The notes: a model not told the origin generated them from the letters alone. Counted from the stretch's first letter, positions 56,001 to 64,000 are shown. The stretch: 64,000 nt of DNA from Maribacter luteus (GCF_009674825.1 NZ_WKJH01000005.1:1-64000), one strand, 5' to 3'. Translations and numbers: made by a program.

Positions 56001-56167
56001 TCGGCCGAAGCACCTCGCTGTGTTCCTTTTACCTGAATATTTACCCCAGGCAATACATTTCCGGTACCATCAACTACAGTACCCGAGACCATCATTTCCT
56101 GTGCCATAACAAATGATGCAATGGCATTTAAAAAAACAAGAAAGAATAGAATAGTTCTTTTTCTCAT
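53015..56167 (-). CDS. SusC/RagA-like TonB-dependent transporter
   Basis: This 1050-residue protein has a signal peptide (residues 1-22, ending FVMAQ), a carboxypeptidase-regulatory-like domain (about 28-100: VSGTVVDGTGNVLPGVNIQVKGT), the TonB box DEVVVTAFG (about 102-110), the plug (about 125-250, ALYGVRAANGAIIITTKKG) and a 22-strand barrel ending SMGLKIGF. It imports a large nutrient energised by TonB. It is the first gene of the susC-susD pair; no anti-sigma/sigma or hybrid two-component regulator is adjacent, and no dedicated glycosidase lies in the operon, so the ligand may be peptide or glycan. Confidence 0.95.
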   Translation of the reverse strand: MRKRTILFFLVFLNAIASFVMAQEMMVSGTVVDGTGNVLPGVNIQVKGTQRGASADFDGKFQIAASKGEILVFSYLGFTSKEIEVTGNRLDVTLEEDTNELDEVVVTAFGVERKEKSLGYSVTKVNTEDVILAGQVSAVEALQGRVAGVQINRASGSAGGGVDILVRGISSINPGRNNQPLIIVDGLAINNDNISGNVLPSAGSNAPSSSEQFAFSSRSGDINPEDIESYNVLKGAAATALYGVRAANGAIIITTKKGKFGKARINVTMNTTFRNVTKVPELQTKYREGYLGSPRVLYTPDTETGYTLTGSSTPFYSFGPEYSVDTFQYDDDTVLDLSNDKFHDIFDDLFSTGINTQVNFNISGADDKFDYFFSVGNSSDQSIVPNSYYDKLSFRFKGGYKVTDNFKISSSVQFTNSGGRRANGGDKSIISSLAYYSPTFDMNDYKNADGTQRNYTPWIDNPRYFAEVSALTDDVNRWIGNVTFNWSPLEWLNFSYQAQIDNYSDHRNRFVPPELDTGSQVGGFIVNENILFTGIESNFLATMTKDWSEDFNTTFSLGNQISDTKSNYDRMYGENLNIAHYNDISNATILDNSNSVTQVRNVGLFGELKLEYLDKLFVTFTGRNDWVSTLPQEDRSFFYPSVSGAYLFSEDIASESTILSFGKLRASWAEVGKGPGFGDSGHYFVADGDFPFDGVGGFRSSTSTGLNLVPERTRTWEVGTDLRFFKNRLRFDYSYFTSKVNNQIFDVNMAYSTGLSSVTRNAGDYKNWGHELLVSGDVVKTDDLNVELVYNFSTTEGEVIDLPDDVESVTFASDGAPELYLRVKEGDKMGSLYGYNWTYVDGELFINSEGYPEIDDSEGYVIVGNALPDFIMSLGTNIKWKNLGLNFLVEWKEGGDKYSWARRNMIRNGTSKVTEYRNIDDYVFDGVMEDPNSPGTYVTNTTPTAYGLDESYYRSWTYFTGAAENYLQDASWVKLRSIGLSYDFTQLFGKKDLFDNLVFSVSANNILLWTPYDGYDPEGSAYSAGSNIYGFSGKGIPLTESYSMGLKIGF

Positions 56168-56428
56168 AAATATTTTAGTTTGATTAACACTCTAAGCTAG
56201 TAATTAATCAAACTTTTCTTAAATTATTTACGATATAAGTTGTGTGGGAAAATGTTAATTCAACAATAGATAATATTGCTTCATTTATTAACAATACTCA
56301 ATAAAAAGAAGGGGGTAATCTTAAATTATTGTTAATTGGTTTTCCAAACCCTTGTAGGCAATTTGAATATCCGTTTCTTAATGGAAAGTATACCCCTAAA
56401 TAATGGATACTTTTATTAAATAAATATT
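56168..56428. other. Non-coding region upstream of susC
   Basis: This AT-rich region lies between the susC start and the rseP stop, both on the minus strand. No exact TAnnTTTG box or terminator with a good stem is seen. Confidence 0.35.
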
Positions 56429-57784
56429 CTATTTAAATAACCATTTATAAACATCGTTACCATTTGCAAAAAGCAATAGTGCTATTAATATAAAGAACCC
56501 GATCATCTGGGCATATTCTAAAAATTTGTCGCTCGGTTTTCTTCCCGTAACCATCTCATAGAGTAAAAAGGCTACATGGCCACCATCCAATGCAGGTATA
56601 GGTAGAATGTTCATAAAGGCCAATATAATGGAAATAAATGCCGTTGTGTTCCAAAAGACAGGCCAGTTCCAACTTTCGGGGAACAAACCACCAATGGCTG
56701 CAAAGCCACCAACTTCTTTATAAGCCCCCGTATCCGGATTGAATATTTTCTTCATACCCTTTATATAGGTACTCAAGGTTGAGACACCTTTGTCAACTCC
56801 TGCTGGGATCGACTCCAAAAAGGAATATTTCCTCGTTTTTATATCAAAATAACCCCTTTCCGCATAGTCCTCCATGGTCAATCCGCCAATATGAACCCCA
56901 ATGGTTGCCTCATCGCTCACCTTTGTGTTCAAATCAACAAGATCACCACCTTGCCTTTTTACGGTTACCACAACTTCCTTACCTTTATTAGCCTCTAAAA
57001 TGGGTTTTACCTGATCTACATAAGATACTGCTGTACCGTTTACCTTTATAACCTCATCGAAAGCCTGGAAACCAACATCTTTATTCAACGAACCTTCTGC
57101 AACATCCTTAATGATAAAAGGCAGACGGTAGCTTAAAAAACGAACTTTGTCCTTATCCTCTGACAGGGTAGCGATAAAATCAACAGGTATTTCCTGTTCA
57201 AAAGTATCCCCATCCCGCACAACGGTCATGGTCTCACCATAAACGATTTCGGGCAATATATTCCTAAAGGCCTCTATCTTGTTACCATCTACAGCAATGA
57301 TCTTATCCCCGGTTTGCACACCTAATTTATCACCAAGGGATTTTTCGGTCACTAAAAACCCGTCTTTTAAACTATCTGCAGGTACATATTCATCGCCATA
57401 GGCAAAAGCGAGTCCCACGTAGATAATTACGGCCAAAATAAAGTTTACCGTAACCCCACCCAACATAATGATCAAACGCTGCCAGGCCGGTTTGCTTCGA
57501 AACTCCCATTCTTTAGGTTCTTCTTTCATAGCTTCGGTATCCATACTCTCATCGATCATACCGGCAATCTTCACATACCCCCCAAGAGGCAACCAGCCGA
57601 TACCGTAAACGGTTTCCCCGATTTTTTTCTTGAAAAGTGAAAATTTAATATCGAAAAAGAGATAGAATTTTTCAACCCTGGTCTTAAAAATCTTTGCTGG
57701 AATAAAATGTCCTAGCTCGTGGAGCACTATTAAAAGGGACAGACTTAAAAAGAATTGAATAATTTGTATTACTATCGGACTCAT
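56429..57784 (-). CDS. rseP: RseP-type site-2 membrane protease
   Basis: This 451-residue protein has four membrane segments (about 1-24, 105-125, 370-395 and 425-448). The zinc site is His22-Glu23-Leu-Gly-His26 (VLHELGHF) and the second ligand lies in ALDGGHV near residue 400. Two PDZ-like regions are between (about 135-220 and 220-310: KDVGFQAFDEVIKVNGTAV). Members cleave anti-sigma factors or leftover signal peptides inside the membrane. A strong Bacteroidota promoter precedes it. Confidence 0.93.
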   Translation of the reverse strand: MSPIVIQIIQFFLSLSLLIVLHELGHFIPAKIFKTRVEKFYLFFDIKFSLFKKKIGETVYGIGWLPLGGYVKIAGMIDESMDTEAMKEEPKEWEFRSKPAWQRLIIMLGGVTVNFILAVIIYVGLAFAYGDEYVPADSLKDGFLVTEKSLGDKLGVQTGDKIIAVDGNKIEAFRNILPEIVYGETMTVVRDGDTFEQEIPVDFIATLSEDKDKVRFLSYRLPFIIKDVAEGSLNKDVGFQAFDEVIKVNGTAVSYVDQVKPILEANKGKEVVVTVKRQGGDLVDLNTKVSDEATIGVHIGGLTMEDYAERGYFDIKTRKYSFLESIPAGVDKGVSTLSTYIKGMKKIFNPDTGAYKEVGGFAAIGGLFPESWNWPVFWNTTAFISIILAFMNILPIPALDGGHVAFLLYEMVTGRKPSDKFLEYAQMIGFFILIALLLFANGNDVYKWLFK

Positions 57785-57808
57785 TTATTATTTCTAAAAT
57801 TGATCGCA

Positions 57809-57838
57809 CAAAAGTACGCTTTTACAAGGTCTTACAAA
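57809..57838 (-). promoter_or_regulatory. Promoter of rseP
   Basis: On the minus strand TTTG (57838-57835), 18 bases, TACTTTTG (57816-57809) exactly fits the Bacteroidota TTTG-N17/23-TAnnTTTG pattern. The ATG is 25 bases further on. Confidence 0.7.
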
Positions 57839-57899
57839 AAGAAACTGTTAGAGCGACTCCCTTTTTGTGAAATATTTAGCAGCATCGACACCCCCAATA

Positions 57900-57931
57900 T
57901 TTGATAACCGCAGTAGACTAATGTACCTTTG
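57900..57931 (+). promoter_or_regulatory. Promoter of the SCO-family gene
   Basis: TTTG (57900-57903), 20 bases, TACCTTTG (57924-57931) match the same consensus. The ATG at 57943 is 11 bases after the -7 box, so the leader is very short or absent. Confidence 0.65.
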
Positions 57932-57942
57932 AAAAAAAAATC

Positions 57943-58617
57943 ATGCGTTCCTTTTTCGGTAAATACAAACTCTTCGCCATTGTGTTTTCGATTATATCGA
58001 TTATCATTATGGTGCTCTTCTACAAAGCCCTTCAACCCAAAAAAACGTTGACCATTTACCAGCCTACAATGGTTAATCCGGAACTTGTTGACAGCACTTT
58101 GCAGCATGTAAAGAAATACCACACCGTAGCGGACTTCTCTTTAACCAATCAAAATGGAAAGACCATTACCCAAAAAGATTACGAAGGTAAAATCTATATT
58201 GCCGATTTTTTCTTTACCACCTGCCCCACCATTTGCCCTATCATGACAAAGAATATGGCCGGTATTCAGGAAATGATCAAAGAAGACGATGATGTTCTTC
58301 TACTTTCCCATTCGGTAACCCCTGTAATCGATTCCGTTGCACAATTAAAGAGATACGCAATGGAGAAAGGGGTTGATGATACTAAATGGAATTTGGTCAC
58401 TGGTGATAAAAAACAGATTTATGAACTGGCACGAAAATCATATTTGGCCGTTAAGACCGATGGGGATGGTGGCCCGTTTGATATGATCCATACCGAAAAC
58501 TTCATATTAGTTGACAAAGAACGTAGGATCCGTGGTTTTTATGATGGTACGAAAACAGAGGACATCGATAGATTAATGGATGATCTTAGGATATTGAAAG
58601 CCTCTTACTCAAAATAA
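57943..58617 (+). CDS. SCO1/SenC-family copper chaperone
   Basis: This 224-residue protein has an N-terminal membrane anchor (about residues 9-29) and a periplasmic thioredoxin-like domain. Copper ligands are Cys94 and Cys98 (TTCPTICPIM) and His183 (FDMIHTENF). It delivers copper to the CuA site of cytochrome oxidase or acts as thiol reductase. No oxidase gene is adjacent. Its promoter is distinct from the feo genes that follow. Confidence 0.93.
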   Translation: MRSFFGKYKLFAIVFSIISIIIMVLFYKALQPKKTLTIYQPTMVNPELVDSTLQHVKKYHTVADFSLTNQNGKTITQKDYEGKIYIADFFFTTCPTICPIMTKNMAGIQEMIKEDDDVLLLSHSVTPVIDSVAQLKRYAMEKGVDDTKWNLVTGDKKQIYELARKSYLAVKTDGDGGPFDMIHTENFILVDKERRIRGFYDGTKTEDIDRLMDDLRILKASYSK

Positions 58618-58640
58618 AATCTTGGAAGATTTACATCGAC

Positions 58641-58676
58641 TTTGGCGCTCTAATTCACTTTTTTCCTTTACTTTTG
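58641..58676 (+). promoter_or_regulatory. Candidate feoAB promoter
   Basis: TTTG (58641-58644) and TACTTTTG (58669-58676) match the Bacteroidota boxes with a spacer of 24 bases, slightly longer than the usual 17-23. The FeoA start is 29 bases downstream. A Fur-type operator is not evident. Confidence 0.45.
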
Positions 58677-58705
58677 CTCTTACTTATAATCATTCTAAAT
58701 AAAAA

Positions 58706-58951
58706 TTGAGAACAAGCATTGCACATCTCAAGCGCGGGCAGAAAGGAGTCATCAGGGAATTTCCGGATGACCTTTTGCCCATTAAATTGCTCGAACTGGG
58801 ATGCTTGCCTGGTAATGAAGTTGAATTGGTGCAAGTGGCACCATTTAAAGACCCTTTATATATCAATGTCAATGGCTCCCATATAGCGATACGGCGTTCC
58901 ATGGCACTTAAGATTGAGTTGGATCTTATTGAAGATATCCCAAGCATATGA
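58706..58951 (+). CDS. feoA: Ferrous iron transport protein A
   Basis: This 81-residue SH3-like protein starts with a TTG (58706), as no in-frame ATG is upstream. The motifs RGQKGVIREF, LLELGCLPGNEVELVQVAPFKDPLYINVNGSHIAIR and the C-terminal A-L-K-I-E-L match FeoA. It assists FeoB in ferrous iron uptake. Its stop overlaps the FeoB start by four bases (ATGA). Confidence 0.9.
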   Translation: MRTSIAHLKRGQKGVIREFPDDLLPIKLLELGCLPGNEVELVQVAPFKDPLYINVNGSHIAIRRSMALKIELDLIEDIPSI

Positions 58952-61185
58952 GTAAGCAAATAAATGTTGCTCTAATCGGCAATCCCAACACAGGTAAAAC
59001 CTCGGTTTTCAACCAATTGACCGGATTGAACCAGAAAGTAGGCAATTACCCTGGGATAACCGTTGAGAAAAAAGAAGGGATCTGCAAACTACCACGAGGT
59101 GTAAAAGCCCATATAATAGACCTTCCGGGAACGTATAGTCTTAATACAACCTCTCTCGACGAAAGTGTTGCCGTTGAATTGCTTTTGAACAAAAATGACA
59201 AGGACCATCCCGATTTGGCCATTGTTATTTCCGACGTTGAAAACCTAAAACGGAATCTGTTACTGTTTACCCAAATCAAGGACTTGAAAATACCAACCAT
59301 TCTGGTCATAAACATGGCAGATAGAATGGCTCGCAAGGGAATTTCAGTGGATATTGAACTACTGGAAAAAAAGTTGGATACCAAAATTGCCTTGGTAAGC
59401 ACCCGAAAGAAAATAGGCATAGAAAGGTTAAAAGAGTTGATAGCCGACTATAAAAACCTATCGATTGCACCAAATGTGGATACAACGGTAATCGCCCCAG
59501 AGTATTTTAAAAGTTTGCAGGAAACATTCCCCAAGGAAGACCTATACAAGCTTTGGCTCGTTATCACGCAAGACGTGAACTTTATGCCTTTGGAAAAAAA
59601 TCTGGTGAAAGATGCTTCATCATTCAATACCAAATCAAAATCTGAGCTTAAGAGGCTACAACAAAAAGAGACCATAAAACGGTATCAATTCATCAATTCC
59701 ATTTTAAAAGAGACCTATAAAGTCGATATCAATGCTGCCAAAGGAATTAAGGCCACTCTTGATAAAATATTGACACATAAAATATTCGGCTACCTGATTT
59801 TCTTGGTCATTTTAATGACGATTTTCCAAGCGATCTATGACTGGAGCAGTATTCCGATGGATTTTATTGATGAATCTTTCGCAGCGGCCAGTGAATGGGT
59901 AAAGACATCATTACCCCCTGGAATGCTGACCGATCTCATAGCTGAAGGCATCCTTTCGGGAATCGGTGGAATCGTCATATTCATTCCTCAGATCGCATTC
60001 CTGTTTTTGTTCATTTCACTCCTGGAAGAATCCGGATATATGAGTAGGGTCGTTTTCCTGATGGACCGTGTAATGCGACCATTCGGTTTAAGTGGCAAGA
60101 GTGTTGTCCCATTAATTTCGGGTACGGCATGTGCCATACCTGCCGTAATGGCAACAAGGACCATCGAAAATTGGAAAGAACGGCTAATAACCATCTTAGT
60201 CACTCCCTTTACTACGTGTTCTGCTCGGCTTCCTGTTTATCTTATCATCATAGCATTGGTCATTCCCGAAGGTCGCTTTTTAGGGTTGGGATACCAAGCC
60301 ATGACCTTAATGCTTTTGTATTTAATAGGATTCGGCGCCGCGATAATTTCAGCGATGCTCCTGAATAAAGTGTTGAAGATCAAAAGCCGCACTTTTTTCG
60401 TTATGGAAATGCCCAATTACAAACTCCCTTTGTTGAAAAACGTAATATATACGGTATGGGAAAAAACAAAAAGCTTTGTTTTTGGAGCAGGTAAAATTAT
60501 TCTGGCCATATCTATCATTCTATGGTTTTTGGGCTCTAACGGATTTACCGACAAGTATGAAAATGCAGAATCGATCATTGAAAAAAGGATACAGGACGAA
60601 GGTCTGTCTGCATTCAATCAAGAAAATATCGCGAACGATATTGCCGTATACGAAATTGCCCTTAACGATAGCATTGCAAAAAATGTATATAAAATAGGCC
60701 CTGAACAGGTTACCGATTCTATAAAAAGCTATCAGAAAGAATTGTTCGAAAAGGCCAAACATCAGGAAATAGCGAGCTTTAAATTGGAGAATTCCTATAT
60801 CGGAAACATGGGTAAGGCCATTGAGCCCATGGTTAAACCCTTGGGTTATGATTGGAAAATAGGCATTGCCCTGATCACTTCATTCGCTGCGAGGGAGGTA
60901 TTCGTTAGCACCTTGGCCACCATTTACAGCGTTGGAAGCGATGAGGAAGACACCATAAAAAACCGCATGTCAGCTGAAATGAATGCGAACACCAATAAAC
61001 CGTTGTTCAATTTGGCCTCGGGAATATCCTTACTACTTTTTTACGCCTTCGCCATGCAGTGCATGAGTACATTGGCCATCGTAAAACGTGAAACCAATTC
61101 ATGGAAATGGCCATTGGCACAATTGGTTTTTATGACTCTATTTGCTTATATTGTAGCATTGATCGCCTATCAAATATTGAAATAA
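58948..61185 (+). CDS. feoB: Ferrous iron transporter B
   Basis: This 745-residue protein has an N-terminal G domain: G1 GNPNTGKTS (about residues 11-19), G3 DLPGTYSL, G4 NMAD. A helical linker and then gate and core membrane regions follow (CxxP-type SGTACAIPAVMATRTIENWKERL and TPFTTCSARLPVYLIII near residues 390-430; FAAREVFVSTLATIY near 655). It imports Fe2+ across the inner membrane. It is coupled to FeoA and followed by a Cys-rich partner. Confidence 0.96.
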   Translation: MSKQINVALIGNPNTGKTSVFNQLTGLNQKVGNYPGITVEKKEGICKLPRGVKAHIIDLPGTYSLNTTSLDESVAVELLLNKNDKDHPDLAIVISDVENLKRNLLLFTQIKDLKIPTILVINMADRMARKGISVDIELLEKKLDTKIALVSTRKKIGIERLKELIADYKNLSIAPNVDTTVIAPEYFKSLQETFPKEDLYKLWLVITQDVNFMPLEKNLVKDASSFNTKSKSELKRLQQKETIKRYQFINSILKETYKVDINAAKGIKATLDKILTHKIFGYLIFLVILMTIFQAIYDWSSIPMDFIDESFAAASEWVKTSLPPGMLTDLIAEGILSGIGGIVIFIPQIAFLFLFISLLEESGYMSRVVFLMDRVMRPFGLSGKSVVPLISGTACAIPAVMATRTIENWKERLITILVTPFTTCSARLPVYLIIIALVIPEGRFLGLGYQAMTLMLLYLIGFGAAIISAMLLNKVLKIKSRTFFVMEMPNYKLPLLKNVIYTVWEKTKSFVFGAGKIILAISIILWFLGSNGFTDKYENAESIIEKRIQDEGLSAFNQENIANDIAVYEIALNDSIAKNVYKIGPEQVTDSIKSYQKELFEKAKHQEIASFKLENSYIGNMGKAIEPMVKPLGYDWKIGIALITSFAAREVFVSTLATIYSVGSDEEDTIKNRMSAEMNANTNKPLFNLASGISLLLFYAFAMQCMSTLAIVKRETNSWKWPLAQLVFMTLFAYIVALIAYQILK

Positions 61186-61186
61186 C

Positions 61187-61336
61187 ATGGAACTGTTTCA
61201 ACAAATAGTCGTTTATATCATCGTTGCATTGGCCATAGTTTATATGGTGGGTAAGTTCTTATGGCCAAAATCGTTGTTTTCTTCTAAAAAAAGTCCAAAA
61301 AAAGTTTGTGGGGAAGATGGTTGCGGTTGCCATTAA
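61187..61336 (+). CDS. FeoB-associated Cys-rich membrane peptide
   Basis: This 49-residue protein begins one base after FeoB stops. A hydrophobic helix (about residues 6-24, IVVYIIVALAIVYMVGKFLW) is followed by a lysine-rich loop and a Cys-rich end (CGEDGCGCH). The layout is that of FeoB-associated Cys-rich proteins, thought to bind metal near the transporter. It is too short for length-filtered gene finders. Confidence 0.85.
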   Translation: MELFQQIVVYIIVALAIVYMVGKFLWPKSLFSSKKSPKKVCGEDGCGCH

Positions 61337-61650
61337 ACCATAGGAACTACTCTTTTCTACCCTGCCCATTTAATTTTCTTAACAAAACCGGTAACTATTT
61401 ATCTGCAAGGTCGTCTTGCTTTTATAAGGACAATTTTAAATATGTGATCATAATTCCCATAGGTCACTTTTGATATATTATGAGACGAAATAGTCCACAA
61501 ATAGGTAAATAAAAACAATTGACATTTTTTTAAACAATCTTGGGCCGTAGCTCATAATAAAAAGCTAAATGTGTCATAAAGAAAATAAAAAATGAACCCA
61601 CATTAATTCAAGTATGTGTTAGTTTGTTTTCAACTAATCAACAATCATCC
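61337..61650. other. Non-coding gap after feo genes
   Basis: AT-rich sequence with no convincing gene or hairpin terminator. TTAGTTTG close to 61622 is one base short of a full TAnnTTTG box. Confidence 0.35.
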
Positions 61651-63192
61651 ATGGACAAAATTATTTTGTGGCTAATCGCCGCATTGCTCACCGTTGTTTG
61701 TAGCACCGTACAAAGTCAAACCCTTACCTCCCGAGTATTGGATTCTGTTACTCAAGAACCTATCCCCTACGCCACGGTACAATTGAACAAAAAAGGCGTA
61801 ATTACCAATGAGGAAGGTAGATTCAGCTTTCTTTTAGATGGTACTGTTTCGGAAACCGATTCACTTTTCATTTCATGTATCGGTTATGCATCAATCGGAA
61901 AGCCATTGAAAGAATTCTCGGAGAACGCAGTTTACTTAAGTCCGAAAGCCATTGAACTAAATCCCGTAATCGTTTCCAATAAAAACTATTCCGCAGATGA
62001 AATCATAGATTTGATAGAAGAGAATCTAGACAAGAATTACAACACCGACCTTAGTCAAAAAAGGATGTTCTTCAGGGATTCCTACTTTCAGAATTTCAAT
62101 AAGACCGATTATACTTTCGTAAAATCCACGATCAAGGAACTCAACAAAAAATTCCTGGACAGTGTCTTGAACACCGTGCCGAAAAAATCTAGCTATTACA
62201 CAGAGATACTTTGTGACCTTTATGGCAATACAGAGGAAGATAACCAGAAAATGGATATCATAAAAGCATCCGAACTATATGACAAAAGTAAAGAACTGGA
62301 TTATGAAAAATTAGAAGAGAAGTTCAACGAGATCATAAAATCGAACATTAAAAGAGATTCCTATTTCAAGATAAAATCAGGATTGTTCGGCACTAAGATC
62401 AAGGGAGAGGATTTTGACGAAATATTCGAATCGGATATCGATTCAACCGATCAAGTCGCCTTGGAAAAAGAATTGGAAGAAAAGAAAAAAAGGGAGATTG
62501 ACCGTAAGACCAATTTCGCAAAATATCGCAAGAACAGTATTGTGGACATGATGAATGACCTCTTTTATCTGGACGATTCACCGCTGAACTTCATCAGTAA
62601 GTCAAGAAAATACGATTACACCTTAAAAGAGTTTACCTATATGGGTAAAGATGCGGTCTACATCTTGGGATTCACCCCCAAAGGTTCGGCGGATTACCAA
62701 GGAACACTTTACGTAAATTCTGACGATTTTGCCATTGTACGCCTGGATTATGAAAACGTAAAGTCATTAAAGAAATTCAATTTATTGGGCATAAGTATGA
62801 ACCAATATCTAAACAAGGGTAAAATGATTTTCGCAAAATCAACCAACGACAAATACGATCTACGGTTTCTGGAACAAGAAGAGGGCACTAATGTAGGTAT
62901 ACGAAGACCGCTCAAAATCATAGAGAAAAACAAACATGTAAAGGGTCGAAACAAGCAAAATGAGCTTTTCGTAAAATTGGATATGGGTACGATCGGCACC
63001 AATAAACGAGAACTGATCGTATTCGATTCAAAACCTATAAGCAAATCCGCTTATGAGGCATTCAAAGAAAAAAATGACATTCTACCTACCTATATGCCCA
63101 ACTATAATCCTGAATTTTGGCAAGGTTATTCCATCATTGAACCCAACAAGGCCATTAGGGAATTTACCTCTGAAGAAGAAATTGCCAAATAG
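61651..63192 (+). CDS. DUF5686-like protein with carboxypeptidase-regulatory domain
   Basis: I start at the ATG at 61651 (513 residues), giving a signal peptide (residues about 1-24, ending VQSQ); the longer frame uses a TTG. Residues about 27-100 form a CarboxypepD_reg-like domain (SRVLDSVTQEPIPYATVQLNKKGVITNEEGRFSF). The rest is a beta-rich region similar to the front of DUF5686 outer-membrane proteins (YTLKEFTYMGKDAVYILGFTPKGSADYQGTLYVNSDDFAIVRLDYEN), but the C-terminal barrel is absent. It is a surface or periplasmic protein of unknown role, ending three bases from a convergent gene. Confidence 0.75.
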   Translation: MDKIILWLIAALLTVVCSTVQSQTLTSRVLDSVTQEPIPYATVQLNKKGVITNEEGRFSFLLDGTVSETDSLFISCIGYASIGKPLKEFSENAVYLSPKAIELNPVIVSNKNYSADEIIDLIEENLDKNYNTDLSQKRMFFRDSYFQNFNKTDYTFVKSTIKELNKKFLDSVLNTVPKKSSYYTEILCDLYGNTEEDNQKMDIIKASELYDKSKELDYEKLEEKFNEIIKSNIKRDSYFKIKSGLFGTKIKGEDFDEIFESDIDSTDQVALEKELEEKKKREIDRKTNFAKYRKNSIVDMMNDLFYLDDSPLNFISKSRKYDYTLKEFTYMGKDAVYILGFTPKGSADYQGTLYVNSDDFAIVRLDYENVKSLKKFNLLGISMNQYLNKGKMIFAKSTNDKYDLRFLEQEEGTNVGIRRPLKIIEKNKHVKGRNKQNELFVKLDMGTIGTNKRELIVFDSKPISKSAYEAFKEKNDILPTYMPNYNPEFWQGYSIIEPNKAIREFTSEEEIAK

Positions 63193-63195
63193 CCA

Positions 63196-63582
63196 TTAAA
63201 CAAGATTGACAATAAAATTATAGAACAACAGTCCCCAACCTATTACCAAAAGCAGACCTCCCAAGGGAGTTACAGGGCCGATAAACGCCATGTTCTTTCC
63301 TTTGGATTTTCCTATGACCAACAAGTAAATACTAAAAGAAAACAATAAGATCCCGAAGATAAAACAGTAAATCATATATCGTTGAACATTCGTATCAAGA
63401 TTCAGGTTAAAACTTAACACCAACAATAGAATAGCATGGTACATTTGGTATTTTAAACCTGTCTCGAAACTTTTTAACTGATCGTTGTTCAATGATTTTT
63501 TTAGTGCATGGGCTCCAAAAGCACCAAAAACAACCGCTAACAAACCTAACAAAGAACCAATAACTTGAGCTAAAAGAACCAT
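63196..63582 (-). CDS. DUF423 family membrane protein
   Basis: I start at the ATG at 63582 (128 residues, the usual family length); the longer frame adds an unlikely polar leader overlapping the next gene. Four helices are visible. The family motif V-F-G-A-F-G-A-H-A-L-K near residue 18 and L-K-Y-Q-M-Y-H-A follow, with F-I-G-P-V-T-P-L-G-G at the end. The function of DUF423 proteins is unknown. Confidence 0.9.
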   Translation of the reverse strand: MVLLAQVIGSLLGLLAVVFGAFGAHALKKSLNNDQLKSFETGLKYQMYHAILLLVLSFNLNLDTNVQRYMIYCFIFGILLFSFSIYLLVIGKSKGKNMAFIGPVTPLGGLLLVIGWGLLFYNFIVNLV

Positions 63583-63649
63583 TATTCCTATTTTGGTCCT
63601 AAGATATATAAACCTATTGAAGTGATGGTTTTCTTCCCAAACATTCTTA

Positions 63650-64000
63650 CTAAAAAGAATGCGTCGGGGATATGGAACCATCTTTCTGAAGTGACATATA
63701 AACCGGCGAGGTCATAAAAAGTTGCTGCACCTGTTCATCCCAATTACGGGCAATATTGAAATAACTGGTATTGGTTTCCGCCATGATCTCATTGCAATCG
63801 TTACAGGTGTGTTTATAATCTAAGAAATGGTGTGCAAATTCATGGAATGCAACTACTTTGAGAATCTCATTATCCAACAAAGCGGCCCAACTGATATAAA
63901 TGTTATCGATATTCCCAGAATTATCCCGAGAGACCATTCCCAAAACGGTGTTATGTTCCTCCAAGGGTAGATTATTTACAATATCGATTCCTTGCAACTG
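63650..64000 (-). CDS. Zinc metallopeptidase, partial at right edge
   Basis: The frame stays open to the window edge, so the N-terminus is missing; the first visible in-frame start is a TTG at 63997. The zinc motif H-E-F-A-H (AFHEFAHHFLDYKH) is present with CNDCNEIMAE after it. The conserved two-cysteine pair (CNDC) is noteworthy. It belongs to small putative metallopeptidases; no transmembrane segment is seen in the visible part. Confidence 0.7.
   Translation of the reverse strand, partial: QLQGIDIVNNLPLEEHNTVLGMVSRDNSGNIDNIYISWAALLDNEILKVVAFHEFAHHFLDYKHTCNDCNEIMAETNTSYFNIARNWDEQVQQLFMTSPVYMSLQKDGSISPTHSF

Noticed and set aside
58690-58959. 89-residue minus-strand frame
   Set aside because: It is antisense to feoA; FeoA motifs are clear on the plus strand.
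1-64000. CRISPR arrays, IS elements, prophage, rRNA and riboswitches
   Set aside because: No regularly spaced repeats, transposase or phage genes, rRNA signatures or recognisable riboswitch cores were seen on either strand.

Overview
The window comes from a chromosome of a Bacteroidota bacterium, almost certainly a marine or aquatic member of the Flavobacteriaceae. Supporting signs are a SusC/SusD pair with the DEVVVTAFG TonB box, many secreted proteins with signal peptides ending in ...AQ, DUF6090 and DUF5686-type proteins, a FeoB-associated Cys-rich peptide, promoters of the Bacteroidota form TTTG-N18/20-TAnnTTTG, and generally weak Shine-Dalgarno signals. No plasmid, phage, IS element, CRISPR array or rRNA gene is visible.

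Layout. Positions 1-8400 are an AT-rich accessory stretch of mostly unlinked hypothetical genes. They include a WG-repeat protein framed by integron attC-like half-palindromes, two DUF6090-like membrane proteins, DUF2147, DUF4303 and a secreted esterase. Positions 8900-19400 hold a diacylglycerol-kinase-family gene, two family-2 glycoside hydrolases (a beta-mannosidase-like lipoprotein and a beta-glucuronidase/galactosidase-like enzyme), a large BNR/sortilin-like secreted protein and a small-gene run (PH-domain, pentapeptide-repeat, DUF6265-like, zinc-ribbon). Positions 19400-27500 hold a CBS protein, an M28 membrane peptidase, two SDR enzymes (one a threonine 3-dehydrogenase) and a RimB-like protease/RimK ligase fusion. 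Positions 27586-32931 are a minus-strand polyamine cluster: arginine decarboxylase, agmatinase, deoxyhypusine-synthase-like enzyme, an acidic small protein and a GNAT-nitrilase fusion.

Positions 34187-36700 hold tRNA-Arg(CCT), an esterase coupled to a lipoprotein RidA homologue, and a small-protein locus. Positions 36923-40155 are the most interesting part. It is a tightly overlapping four-gene operon encoding a coiled-coil protein, a protein whose C-terminal half looks like a Roadblock/longin-like domain, a Ras-like small GTPase lacking the usual switch-II glutamine, and a hybrid histidine kinase. This looks like a GTPase switch wired to phosphorelay signalling.

Positions 40512-51000 are carbohydrate and envelope related: an FAD oxidoreductase, an operon of LpxH-like phosphoesterase, glycosyltransferase and GH1 beta-glucosidase, three tiny proteins (DUF1328, an acidic lipoprotein and a 47-residue peptide), a sugar/H+ symporter and a GH63-like glucosidase. 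After tRNA-Asn(GTT) come susC/susD, rseP, an SCO copper chaperone, feoAB with its Cys-rich partner, a DUF5686-like protein, DUF423 and a metallopeptidase running off the right edge.

Functions come from motif reading only; no database search was possible. Where the longest reading frame begins at TTG but a better ATG lies just inside, I moved the start and say so.
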